From: Desulfarculaceae bacterium
GTDB lineage: Bacteria; Desulfobacterota; Desulfobacteria; Desulfobacterales; Desulfobacteraceae
Assembly (NCBI GenBank): GCA_021737205.1
Contig: JAIPEK010000001.1
Location: 1 to 32,719, forward strand
DNA length: 32,719 nucleotides
Direction: 5' to 3'
Within the stretch, counting starts at the first letter, position 1. Each line of letters begins with the position of its first letter. The position numbers and the translations under genes were made by a program. The notes beneath the pieces were generated by a model that was given only the letters and a program-made list of their open reading frames with translations, was not told where the DNA came from and did not search any database. Positions 8,218-15,892 of the stretch are shown piece after piece.

Positions 8218-9069
8218 TTAGGATTTGATATGAAAGGTGTTAGGTATTGGGTATTGGGTATTGGGTATTAGCAGAAGAGCGCTCCACCCGTTCTCATGAA
8301 AAGTCTCCTGCACCGAAAAGCAAGAGGCATAACGGGTTTTGACGGAATCGACCTCTTCCTCTTTAAACCCGGAAAGCACCAGCACCCCTTCTTTGGCTGA
8401 CATGGAAGCGAAATCCTTTTTATAACGTGCCAGCGTCGGCGGCCTCAGGTTGGCGCAGATCAGGTGGAAACAACCGCTTTCCGGCATGTTTTCCGAAACC
8501 TCGACCCGATCTTCCAGTCGGTTGAGCGACACATTGCAGCGGGCGTCATGAACCGCCAGCGGATCGATGTCTACAGCCAGTGCCTGTTTCATGCCCATCA
8601 GGACCGATGCGATAGCCAGGATACCCGAGCCGCACCCCATATCCAGGCAGTCGTGTCCTTCAAGCGCCCGGAGACCGAACCCTTTCTCCATGGCCTTGAG
8701 GCTCAAGCGGGTGGTGGGATGGTCCCCTCTTCCGAACGAAGTGGTTTTAGAAAGCGTTACTGAAATATCATCCGTCTTTTGCGGATGATACGCAATACCC
8801 GGCGGGTGGACCACGACCCTGCCGGAAAGCCGCACCGGCCTGTTGAACGAAGGGACGACAAAAATGTGGCCGAGCTCGTTCACGTATTCCAGGCTCCCGT
8901 CATGGGCCATCCCGTGGATGATCTTTCCGGATTCTTTCAGTGAAATTCCTTTTTCCCTGGAAACCGTTTTCACAATATCCATAAATGAGAACTTTGCGCC
9001 TGATGTACTAAGGATCTCAAAAATATCCGATTTGATTGTTGGCATGGATGATCTTACGCTCAGTTTCAT
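8218..9069 (-). CDS. PrmA-like class I methyltransferase with a helix-turn-helix-like N-terminus
   Basis: 283 residues. The C-terminal half has ribosomal protein L11 methyltransferase hallmarks: FGRGDHPTTRLSL (substrate loop, FGTGTHPTT in PrmA), SAM motif CLDMGCGSGILAIA, ALAVDIDPLAVHDA and ICANLRPPTL. The N-terminal 100 residues are not the usual PrmA recognition domain; they look like a small winged helix (SDIFEILSTSGAKFSFMDIV, then KESGKIIHGMAHDGSLEYV). The target may therefore not be L11. The last residues (IPNTQYPIPNT) are encoded by a heptanucleotide tandem array. The start is the first ATG; MPT at 9045 is possible and neither has a strong SD. A 73-base gap separates it from the downstream sulfotransferase. 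Repeat copy 2 lies just upstream. Confidence 0.8.
   Translation of the reverse strand: MKLSVRSSMPTIKSDIFEILSTSGAKFSFMDIVKTVSREKGISLKESGKIIHGMAHDGSLEYVNELGHIFVVPSFNRPVRLSGRVVVHPPGIAYHPQKTDDISVTLSKTTSFGRGDHPTTRLSLKAMEKGFGLRALEGHDCLDMGCGSGILAIASVLMGMKQALAVDIDPLAVHDARCNVSLNRLEDRVEVSENMPESGCFHLICANLRPPTLARYKKDFASMSAKEGVLVLSGFKEEEVDSVKTRYASCFSVQETFHENGWSALLLIPNTQYPIPNTFHIKS
8243..8270. repeat. Heptanucleotide tandem array (GGTATTG)4
   Basis: Four units: GGTATTG three times and GGTATTA once. It sits within the 3' end of the PrmA-like gene and encodes the IPNTQYPIPNT tail on the minus strand. As 7 is not a multiple of 3, gain or loss of one unit would change the frame of the last seven or so codons. 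Confidence 0.9.
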
Positions 9070-9080
9070 TTTTTATAACT

Positions 9081-9202
9081 GCCATGTCCTTTTGGACACA
9101 ACGAATGATGAAAGATCACCATGAAGGTCATGAAGTTCATGAAGGTTTTGCTTCAGTTCCTTCATGGCCTTCATGGTAAAAAATGTTGTTCTTTCATATA
9201 AA
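9081..9202. repeat. Palindromic CATGAAG repeat, copy 2
   Basis: Same element as at 5.7 kb: a TGTCC-TTTT-GGACA mini-hairpin, AACGAATGATGAAAGATC, three CATGAAG-type units, a GTTTTG loop, three complementary units ending CTTCATGGT, then TTCTTTCATATAA. The outer ATGAAAG and CTTTCAT ends are also complementary. It lies in the divergent gap between the PrmA-like and diguanylate cyclase genes, where it could affect either promoter. Confidence 0.85.
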
Positions 9203-9395
9203 AACTTTGATGCCCCGCAAGCCACTACTCAACCGCAGTGGTTCTCCTTCATACAGGATGCCGTACTTTGCCGTCAATGATTATATGCACGCATGATTTC
9301 CATACTTTACTTATACAACGGGTCGTGGTAAATTTTATTTTACAGATGCTCCGTGTGCAGGGCAAAAACAATCAAAATCAACAATCGACCGGCTT
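9203..9395. other. Rest of the divergent intergenic gap
   Basis: The 326-base gap 9070-9395 holds repeat copy 2 and, in this second half, a candidate promoter for the diguanylate cyclase plus a small GTAAA...TTTAC inverted repeat around 9328-9343. No further gene was found; the frame at 9238-9435 has no SD or recognisable protein. Confidence 0.5.
9306..9334 (+). promoter_or_regulatory. Candidate sigma-70 promoter for the diguanylate cyclase operon
   Basis: TTTACT (9306-9311) and TAAATT (9329-9334), each four of six to consensus, are separated by 17 bases and lie about 60 bases before the ATG. Moderate evidence only. Confidence 0.35.
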
Positions 9396-10466
9396 ATGGA
9401 TACATCCGTCACCAGACTCAGGGATATTTTTTTAAACGAGAAAGAACTGCCCAAAAGAGCGCTTTTTGCCGTATTCGACCGGGCCGGAATTCCTTCCGAC
9501 ACCTGCTGGCGGACCTTGTACCGGATGATTTTCGACTCCAAAATCAACTTCAACCCCATTGCTGAAAAAGCGGTCAGCCGGCAGCAGCTTGTCCCGGTGA
9601 TGAACCAGGCGCTGAAAAATATCGAACTTGAGGATTTCAGTGAAAAAGCACTTCTGGCCCTGATCAAAAACTACAATAGCGCCTTTGTTTCCGTTTGCCA
9701 GAGCGAGCTTGCCGAAGCCGTGAACGAACTGGACAGCCTGACCAGTGAATTCAGATCCATTTGCCACGAACGGCAGGATAAAGTGGAAACCCTGGAAACC
9801 GATACCCTCCAGACGGTCCGGTCGGATTCCTCCATAGAAGAAAAAATCCGGTCCATCAAGGCAAAATTCAGGGCCACCATTGAATTGTTTCAGGCGGATG
9901 TAAACAAACTCGACCATATCAGCAACACGGATCATCTTACAGGACTTTACAACCGCAGGTTCTTTGATGAACAGATTCACGCACAAGCAGACCAGGCAGT
10001 TTCGGAAAAGACATGGCTGAACCTGCTGATGATCGACATTGACAACTTTAAACAGTTCAACGACGAGTACGGCCATCTCATCGGCGACCAGGCGCTGAAA
10101 ACCGTGGCCAAAAACATCAACCTCGCCTGCAGTGAAGAATCGGAAAGAACCGGCATTGTCTACTATCCCGTCCGGTATGGGGGAGAGGAATTCGCCGTGA
10201 TTGTCCCGGCTGTGGACATCACCGAGGCCGAAAAGACCGGGGAGGCGATCCGGGAAAAAATCAACGGTTATACCTTTGTCATCCGCGGAAAACAGGGAAG
10301 CATCAAGCATGAAAATATAAAATTGACGGTAAGCGTGGGCGTGGCCGGATTTCCTCATAAACAAGGGAAGAAGGACGGAGTGGAAGAGCTGATCAAAAAT
10401 GCAGACAAGGCCATGTTTACCGCCAAAAAAACCGGGAAAAACCGAATTATGACCCATTACCGGTAA
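9396..10466 (+). CDS. Diguanylate cyclase (GGDEF domain) with unknown N-terminal domain
   Basis: 356 residues. The C-terminal GGDEF domain (about 185-350) contains TDHLTGLYNRRFFDEQI, the metal site MIDIDNFKQFND, and an intact active-site loop RYGGEEF (about residue 260). Family knowledge: catalyses 2 GTP to cyclic di-GMP. The inhibitory I-site RxxD, expected just before the loop, reads GIVYY, so product inhibition should be absent. The N-terminal 110 residues match no domain I recognise and are soluble; residues about 110-180 are a likely coiled-coil dimerisation linker. The SD is poor. Only 18 bases separate it from the DUF362 gene, so cyclic di-GMP synthesis seems co-expressed with the redox proteins downstream. 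Confidence 0.9.
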   Translation: MDTSVTRLRDIFLNEKELPKRALFAVFDRAGIPSDTCWRTLYRMIFDSKINFNPIAEKAVSRQQLVPVMNQALKNIELEDFSEKALLALIKNYNSAFVSVCQSELAEAVNELDSLTSEFRSICHERQDKVETLETDTLQTVRSDSSIEEKIRSIKAKFRATIELFQADVNKLDHISNTDHLTGLYNRRFFDEQIHAQADQAVSEKTWLNLLMIDIDNFKQFNDEYGHLIGDQALKTVAKNINLACSEESERTGIVYYPVRYGGEEFAVIVPAVDITEAEKTGEAIREKINGYTFVIRGKQGSIKHENIKLTVSVGVAGFPHKQGKKDGVEELIKNADKAMFTAKKTGKNRIMTHYR

Positions 10467-10484
10467 AGGGTAAGGAGATAGATC

Positions 10485-11402
10485 ATGGACAGACGCGAAT
10501 TTTTACGAAACGTCACCCTGTGGACCGCCGGCGCGGTCATCGCCCCGCCCGTTTTCCATATCACCCCCCGCCTTTTTGCCGCAACCGGAGGCCGGACCGA
10601 TATATACACGGCCAAAGGGAAAGATTACAAGCGGATGGTAAACAGCCTGATCGACGAAATGGGCGGCATGAAACAATTCGTGAAAACCGGCGACAAAGTG
10701 GTGATCAAACCCAACATCGGATGGGACAGAAACGTCGAACAAGCGGCCAACACCCATCCGGACGTGGTCGCCGCACTTGCGCTGCTGGCCCTTGATGCGG
10801 GCGCTTCAAAGGTCTCGGTTTTTGACAGGCCGTGCAACGAGGAAAGACGTTGCTATCAAAACAGCGGGATCAAGCCCGCCATGGACAGAATTGACGACGG
10901 CCGGGCCGAGTGCACCTACATCGATGACAGGCGGTTCGTCCCGGTACGGATCAAGAACGGCAAATCCCTCAGTGAATGGTCCTTTTACAGGGACGCCCTG
11001 GAATCGGACTGCTACATCAATGTTCCCATTGCAAAGGATCACGGGCTGACGGGATTGACCCTCGGGATGAAAAACGTCATGGGCGTCATCAGCGGACGAA
11101 GAGGCAGGATCCACCATAATATCCCACAGAACCTGGCCGACCTGAACACCGTGATCCGGCCGTCTCTCACGGTGGTGGACGCCACACGCATCCTGCTGGA
11201 AAACGGGCCGTCGGGCGGAAGCCTTTCGTACGTCAAAACCCTGGATACGATCATTGCATCCACTGACCCTGTGGCCTGCGACGCATACGCCACAACGTTG
11301 TTCGGGATGGACCCCGGAGACATCGGGTCCACCGTCCGGGCATATAAAATGGGGCTCGGGAAAATCGACCTGCACCAGTGCAATATCATAAACGTGTCGT
11401 AA
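10485..11402 (+). CDS. Tat-exported DUF362 protein
   Basis: 305 residues; ATG has AAGGAG upstream. The N-terminus is a twin-arginine signal: DRREFLRN followed by a hydrophobic stretch and a likely cleavage around RLFAATGG. The remainder matches DUF362: DKVVIKPNIGWDR, NTHPDVVAALALLA, a VPIAKDHGLTGLTLGMKN segment and THE conserved VVDATRILLENGPSGG. No ferredoxin-type CxxC cluster motif is seen, although several isolated cysteines exist. Function of DUF362 is not established; homologues often lie with iron-sulfur electron carriers. Here the next gene, 7 bases on, is a membrane polyferredoxin, so I infer a periplasmic partner receiving or giving electrons. Confidence 0.87.
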   Translation: MDRREFLRNVTLWTAGAVIAPPVFHITPRLFAATGGRTDIYTAKGKDYKRMVNSLIDEMGGMKQFVKTGDKVVIKPNIGWDRNVEQAANTHPDVVAALALLALDAGASKVSVFDRPCNEERRCYQNSGIKPAMDRIDDGRAECTYIDDRRFVPVRIKNGKSLSEWSFYRDALESDCYINVPIAKDHGLTGLTLGMKNVMGVISGRRGRIHHNIPQNLADLNTVIRPSLTVVDATRILLENGPSGGSLSYVKTLDTIIASTDPVACDAYATTLFGMDPGDIGSTVRAYKMGLGKIDLHQCNIINVS

Positions 11403-11409
11403 GACGGGT

Positions 11410-12960
11410 GTGATGAATATCCGTGTACTGACAAAGAGGCTGAGGCAAATCTCCCAGATCGGTTTCCTGCTGCTGTTTTTGTTTCTTTTCCGGCATACGG
11501 ACTATACCGGTTCGGATACGATCCCGTATGCCGTCAACATTTTCTTCCGGTGGGATCCGCTTGTGGCGGCCTCTGTGTGGCTTGCGGCAAAAGAAATCGT
11601 CACACTTCTCCTGCCGTCCCTTTTCGTGGTGCTGCTCACCCTTGTATTCGCCCGGGCCTTCTGCGGATGGATCTGTCCTTTGGGCACGTTGATCGACGGG
11701 GCCGGATATCTGATCAAGCCCGTTGTCAACAGGCGTTTGAACCTTCGGCACATCAAGTACATGATCCTTCTCACCGTTCTGGTCTCCGCCCTGCTCGGCG
11801 TCCAGTGGCTGGCGTTTGTCGACCCGTTTTCCCTGCTGGTCCGGGGGTTTTCCTTTTCCGTGGACCCGGTTTTCAATGCGATTGTGACCAACTTTTTCGA
11901 TACGATCTACATCAGCGGGCCTTCCTGGCTGTCCGGGCTGACCGAGCCGGTTTACGATGTATTGAAAGCGTATGTTCTTCCCTTTAAACAGTCTTTCTTT
12001 TATCTTTCCATGCTCTCTTTTGTCCTTCTCGGGGCGATATTTGCCATGGAGCTGATTTCAAAACGCTTCTGGTGCCGCAACCTGTGCCCGCTGGGCGCGA
12101 TGCTGGCCCTTATATCAAAACTATCGTTTTTCAAACGGCTGCCGCTTTCGGCCTGCAAAAAATGCGAACTGTGCATTGATAAATGCCGCATGGATGCATT
12201 TTCCCCGGAAAACCGGATGCGCACCGAAGAGTGTAATCTTTGCATGGACTGCCTGGAATACTGCGACAGAAAAATCTCCCGGTTTGCTTTTTCCGCCAAA
12301 CCGTCCAGGCAGCGGGTCGACCTTTCAAGGCGCCAACTGGTTGCCTCGGGTGCGGCCGGAGTGGTTCTTTGGAGCCTTACCCGGGTGGATGCCGCCGCAA
12401 AAGTCCCTTCCCCTACCGTCATCCGGCCGCCGGGCGCCCTGGATGAAGCCGAATTTTCGGCAAGGTGCGTAAGATGCGGGGAATGCATGAAAGTCTGCAT
12501 CCGGAACGCCCTTCAGCCTGTTTTCTTGGAAAAAGGCACGGAAGGGATGTTTACCCCGAAACTCGTTCCGAGGCTGGGGTACTGCGAATTCAACTGCACG
12601 CTCTGCGGCCAGGTATGCCCGACCGGAGCCATTGAAAAGCTGTCCCTCGAAGAGAAACACGGTTTTGTCATCGGTAAAGCGTATGTGGACAAAAGCAGGT
12701 GCCTGCCCCATGCGTTTTCCAAACCCTGCATTGTATGCGAGGAACACTGCCCCACCCACACAAAGGCCATTGACTTTCACACGGTTGCCGCCGAGGATGA
12801 AAATGGTAAAAAGATTGAACTCAAGCAGCCTTTTGTGATCGAATCCCTCTGCATCGGGTGCGGTATCTGCGAAAACATATGCCCGGTGGACGGCAATGCC
12901 GCCATACAAGTGGCGGCAAAATCCCCTGAATCCAAGACGGGCGGCGGTTACGGTTTATAA
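11410..12960 (+). CDS. NapH-NapG-like fused membrane polyferredoxin with internal twin-arginine motif
   Basis: 516 residues; GTG 11410 and ATG 11413 are adjacent candidate starts. The first part (1-295) is NapH/CcoG-like: several TM helices, FCGWICPLGT (C85, C89) and WCRNLCPLGA (C222, C226), then two cytoplasmic ferredoxin motifs (C249-C259 and C275-C285). At residues 306-322 an SRRQL twin-arginine motif precedes a hydrophobic stretch, as at the start of NapG/MauM. The second part (350-500) has four more four-cysteine groups (from C353, C392, C431 and C481). Family knowledge: NapH and NapG move quinol electrons to periplasmic oxidoreductases, and NapG is a separate Tat substrate. Here both are one chain, implying a Tat-translocated second half. 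Partner probably DUF362 upstream. Six [4Fe-4S] clusters are predicted. Confidence 0.88.
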   Translation: MMNIRVLTKRLRQISQIGFLLLFLFLFRHTDYTGSDTIPYAVNIFFRWDPLVAASVWLAAKEIVTLLLPSLFVVLLTLVFARAFCGWICPLGTLIDGAGYLIKPVVNRRLNLRHIKYMILLTVLVSALLGVQWLAFVDPFSLLVRGFSFSVDPVFNAIVTNFFDTIYISGPSWLSGLTEPVYDVLKAYVLPFKQSFFYLSMLSFVLLGAIFAMELISKRFWCRNLCPLGAMLALISKLSFFKRLPLSACKKCELCIDKCRMDAFSPENRMRTEECNLCMDCLEYCDRKISRFAFSAKPSRQRVDLSRRQLVASGAAGVVLWSLTRVDAAAKVPSPTVIRPPGALDEAEFSARCVRCGECMKVCIRNALQPVFLEKGTEGMFTPKLVPRLGYCEFNCTLCGQVCPTGAIEKLSLEEKHGFVIGKAYVDKSRCLPHAFSKPCIVCEEHCPTHTKAIDFHTVAAEDENGKKIELKQPFVIESLCIGCGICENICPVDGNAAIQVAAKSPESKTGGGYGL

Positions 12961-12973
12961 CGCTTTTCAAGGG

Positions 12974-13008
12974 CGGGTTTCCGGTCACATCGTATGGCCG
13001 GAAACCCG
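12974..13008. other. Perfect 11-bp hairpin between convergent genes
   Basis: CGGGTTTCCGG (12974-12984) pairs perfectly with CCGGAAACCCG (12998-13008) across a 13-base loop, 13 bases after the polyferredoxin stop and before the feoB stop on the other strand. No U-run follows on either strand. Probably a 3'-end stability element or bidirectional terminator. Confidence 0.5.
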
Positions 13009-13096
13009 ACGGCATTCGTCAAACACCCCTTGTAATGACTGCGAGACCGGGTGGAAAGTACCTCGAGATCGCCTGACGCGGGCCGCATCTCACCGG

Positions 13097-15253
13097 TCAA
13101 TACCCGAGCAGAGTTCCCGCCTGGTATACTGCCGCGGCCAGGGCAAAAGCCAGGCCTGTATTGAACACCATGCTGAAGGCCGCCCATTTCCAGGAGGTTT
13201 CCCTTGCAATCACCACCACGGTAACAAAACAGGGCGCATACAGCATCATAAAAATAAGCAGGGAAACCGCGGTAAGAGGGGTGAAAAGCGGATCTTTTTC
13301 AATCCGGCGGGCAAGTCCGGATGCCTCTTGAGCATCCACCTCCCCCATGGAATACGCGGTCCCCAGTGTGGATACGATCACCTCTTTTGCGGCGAATCCT
13401 CCGATCAGAGCGATATTGGTCCGCCAGTCAAATCCGGCCGCACTGGTGACAGGTTCCAGAGCACGGCCGGTACGGCCGGCAAATGAATGCGCAAGCGCCG
13501 CACGTTCCCGGGTTTTATCTATTTCAGCCAGGCGGTTTTCAAGCTGCTCGCCCGAGTATTCCACAGCGGCCCGAGCCTTGAGATTTTCAAATTTCACCCT
13601 GTCGGCCTGATCCGGGCCGGGAAACGTCATGGCCGCCCATATCACGATGGATACTGCAAGAATAACGGTTCCGGCCTTTTTGATATACTGCCACGTCCTG
13701 TGCCATGTATGGATCAGAAGCCCTTTTGCGGTCGGAAGCCGGTACGGAGGAAGTTCCATGATAAACGGGGTGGACTCGCCTTTCACCACAGTGGACCGCA
13801 AAAGTTTGGCCACCATCAGGGCCGTAAGCCACCCGCCGGCCACGCAGAAGAACATCACAGAGGCGGAGTTGTCAAAAAATGCCGCCGCCATGAGAATAAT
13901 GACTGGCACCTTGGCCCCGCAACTCATGAACGGCGCCGTCAGAACAGTGGCCAGCTTCTCTTTGGGACTTTTCAGGGTCCGGGTCGCCATAACTCCGGGG
14001 ACCGCGCATCCTCCGGCAATGCCGCCGGACACGATAAACGGCATCACGGAGGAGCCGTGGAGCCCGAAAACCCGCATGACCCGGTCCAGCATATACGCGA
14101 TCCTGGCCATATAACCCGAGTCTTCGAGAAACGAAATCATCAGGAACATGCAGGCGATCAGGGGCACAAACCCGAGAACTCCCCCGACCCCGCCGATGAT
14201 CCCGTCCACCACAAGAGATTTTGCCAGGGAACCCGGGATAAGGGATTCAGCAGCCGACCCCGCATGGGCGAACAGGGTTTCCATCCATCCCATGGGGATC
14301 TCGCCCACGGTAAAGGTAACGAAAAATATGGCATAGATGACCCCGGCCATGAGCACCGGACCCAAAAGCCGGTGCGTGAACACCCGGTCCATTTGATCGG
14401 ACCGTCTCAATCTGCTGCCCGGGTCACTGACTCTTGTGATACATTGTTTGCATACCGAACGGATAAACCCGTACCGGTAATCGGCAATAATCGCCTCTGG
14501 GGTCGTATTCAGTGTCTCTTTCAAATGAACGGCCGCCTCGAGGGAAATGGCTTCAAGCCTGTCAGCGGTTTCACTTTTTCCGGAGACCATCTCCATTACC
14601 TCCGGGTCTTGCTCCAGAAATTTCAAAGCGGCCCAGCGGGCCGGGACAATTTTTGACAGTCGATCATCCCTTTCGACAAGACGTTCCATCTCTTCAATCA
14701 CCGGATCGAGATCAGGCCCGTAGGAAATATGAAAACCAGAGCCTTTGCCGCCGGCTCCGGCGGCATATTCAGCCGCCGTACGAACCAGGTCGGTTTTACC
14801 TGTCCCTTTCCTGGCAACGGTTTCCACAACCGGACACCCGACCAGTTCGGACAGTTTTGCGGTATCAATGGTTTTGCCCTGCCCTTTTACCTCGTCCATC
14901 ATGTTGAGGGCCACGACCACCGGAACGTTGAGTTCCAGGAACTGGACGGTGAGATAGAGATTTCTCTCCAGGCTTGTAGCATCCACGATGTCGAGAACCA
15001 CCCCGGGGTCCTCGTTTATGATGAAGTTCCTTGCCACCAGCTCCTCCTGGCTGTATGCCGTAAGGGAATAGGTTCCCGGCAGATCCACGATTTTTATTCG
15101 GGTTCCGTTGTACCCGGCAAACCCCTCGAGCCGATCCACCGTCACCCCCGGGAAGTTGCCCACCCTCTGGTTTTTTCCGGTCAGGGCGTTGAACATGGTG
15201 GTTTTCCCCGAATTGGGGTTCCCTGCAAGCGCCATTGTATAATCGGTTTCCAT
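13097..15253 (-). CDS. feoB: Ferrous iron transporter FeoB
   Basis: 718 residues; ATG follows GGAGG. The N-terminal G domain has G1 GNPNSGKTT (11-19), the G2 region PGVTVDR, G3 DLPGTYSL and G4 NMMDE. A helical linker domain follows (about 165-280), then the polytopic membrane core with two Gate regions and the C-terminal segment YAPCFVTVVVIARET. Family knowledge: GTP-dependent Fe2+ import across the inner membrane. It starts six bases after feoA. Length is in the normal range, with no truncation. A small cysteine-rich FeoB-associated peptide is encoded divergently about 470 bases upstream of the ATG rather than downstream as is common. Convergent with the polyferredoxin gene. Confidence 0.97.
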   Translation of the reverse strand: METDYTMALAGNPNSGKTTMFNALTGKNQRVGNFPGVTVDRLEGFAGYNGTRIKIVDLPGTYSLTAYSQEELVARNFIINEDPGVVLDIVDATSLERNLYLTVQFLELNVPVVVALNMMDEVKGQGKTIDTAKLSELVGCPVVETVARKGTGKTDLVRTAAEYAAGAGGKGSGFHISYGPDLDPVIEEMERLVERDDRLSKIVPARWAALKFLEQDPEVMEMVSGKSETADRLEAISLEAAVHLKETLNTTPEAIIADYRYGFIRSVCKQCITRVSDPGSRLRRSDQMDRVFTHRLLGPVLMAGVIYAIFFVTFTVGEIPMGWMETLFAHAGSAAESLIPGSLAKSLVVDGIIGGVGGVLGFVPLIACMFLMISFLEDSGYMARIAYMLDRVMRVFGLHGSSVMPFIVSGGIAGGCAVPGVMATRTLKSPKEKLATVLTAPFMSCGAKVPVIILMAAAFFDNSASVMFFCVAGGWLTALMVAKLLRSTVVKGESTPFIMELPPYRLPTAKGLLIHTWHRTWQYIKKAGTVILAVSIVIWAAMTFPGPDQADRVKFENLKARAAVEYSGEQLENRLAEIDKTRERAALAHSFAGRTGRALEPVTSAAGFDWRTNIALIGGFAAKEVIVSTLGTAYSMGEVDAQEASGLARRIEKDPLFTPLTAVSLLIFMMLYAPCFVTVVVIARETSWKWAAFSMVFNTGLAFALAAAVYQAGTLLGY

Positions 15254-15259
15254 GACGGG

Positions 15260-15502
15260 TTATTCCTCCTTTTTTTCCACGAATATATAGTCCGCTTCCC
15301 TGTTTCGAAGGGTCAGCGTGAAATCATCCAACCTCAATGCCACCGGATCTTTCAGCGGAGCCGTTCCCATTACCGTGATCCTGGTTCCGGGGACAAGCCC
15401 CATATCCCGGATTTTCCTGGCCAGCTCCCCGGTCCCGGTAATCCGACTGATGCAGACGGTGGAATCGACGGGGATTTTTCTCAAACATTGGGTTTCACTC
15501 AT
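15260..15502 (-). CDS. feoA: Ferrous iron transport protein FeoA
   Basis: 80 residues. I choose the second ATG (15502), which has GGAG six bases upstream; the first ATG (15514) has no SD and itself forms part of this SD region. SH3-like FeoA fold: CISRITGTGELARKIRDMGL followed by VPGTRITVMGTAPLKDPVAL and ending YIFVEKKEE. Family knowledge: cytoplasmic FeoB partner needed for efficient Fe2+ import. First gene of the feoAB pair; iron-dependent control is likely through the sites at 15527-15622. Confidence 0.95.
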   Translation of the reverse strand: MSETQCLRKIPVDSTVCISRITGTGELARKIRDMGLVPGTRITVMGTAPLKDPVALRLDDFTLTLRNREADYIFVEKKEE

Positions 15503-15526
15503 TTTGTTCTCCATATTATCATTTTA

Positions 15527-15540
15527 TTCGGCACTCCAAA
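15527..15540. promoter_or_regulatory. Candidate iron-regulator operator, site A
   Basis: TTCGGCACTCCAAA lies 25 bases before the feoA start codon. It matches the reverse complement of the site at 15609-15622 at 11 of 14 positions and resembles a DtxR/MntR-type imperfect palindrome. Confidence 0.35.
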
Positions 15541-15590
15541 CTTTTTTCGGGAATTTGACACAACCCGACCCGAAAGTCAACAAAAATAAT

Positions 15591-15602
15591 TTACAATTGT
15601 AA
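15591..15602. promoter_or_regulatory. Perfect 12-bp palindrome TTACAATTGTAA in the feo intergenic region
   Basis: An exact dyad in the A/T-rich middle of the divergent region, just beside site B. It could be a separate operator or part of an extended regulator site. An inverted repeat TTTCGGG/CCCGAAA (15545-15575) lies nearby. Confidence 0.4.
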
Positions 15603-15608
15603 AAAAAG

Positions 15609-15622
15609 TTAGGTATGCCGAA
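15609..15622. promoter_or_regulatory. Candidate iron-regulator operator, site B
   Basis: TTAGGTATGCCGAA is an imperfect palindrome (10 of 14 self-complementary positions) of the kind bound by DtxR-family metal repressors. It repeats site A in reverse orientation across the feoA/FeoB-associated divergent region. Confidence 0.4.
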
Positions 15623-15661
15623 TTTTTTATTTGACTTCACCACCTCCATGCGTTATTTTCC

Positions 15662-15691
15662 TTTACATGAAGCCGCATACAGCGGTATAAG
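15662..15691 (+). promoter_or_regulatory. Promoter for the FeoB-associated peptide gene
   Basis: TTTACA (15662-15667) and TATAAG (15686-15691), five of six to consensus each, with an 18-base spacer. The predicted start of transcription is about 25 bases before the ATG at 15722. Confidence 0.5.
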
Positions 15692-15721
15692 GATGGTTTA
15701 CAAACAAAAAGGATTTTTCAT

Positions 15722-15892
15722 ATGGCTGATAAACTGGTGGTGGCATTAATTGTAGGGATTGCATTCGCCTTCGCATTCCGGAAATTTTTCCGGCTGTTCA
15801 AGGGGAAAGAGTCCGGTTGTACAGGGTGCTCCTGTTCTTCGTCATGCAGCAGTGGAGGAGATATGGACTGCAATGACATTGTTTCCAAGTAA
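15722..15892 (+). CDS. FeoB-associated cysteine-rich membrane peptide
   Basis: 56 residues: MADKLVVALIVGIAFAFAFR is a single membrane helix, followed by a basic patch (KFFRLFKGK) and a cysteine cluster C-x2-C-x-C-x3-C with one more cysteine near the end. This matches the FeoB_associated (PF12669-type) layout by position and composition. AAGGA lies eight bases before the ATG. Family knowledge: it usually sits beside feoB, and its role is unclear, perhaps metal binding at the membrane. Unusually it is divergent from feoAB and its 3' end overlaps the EamA transporter by 20 bases. Confidence 0.8.
   Translation: MADKLVVALIVGIAFAFAFRKFFRLFKGKESGCTGCSCSSSCSSGGDMDCNDIVSK

Noticed and set aside
13487..14656. 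Long plus-strand frame (389 codons) opposite feoB
   Set aside because: Antisense to FeoB, no SD and no recognisable domains, histidine/glycine-rich mirror composition.
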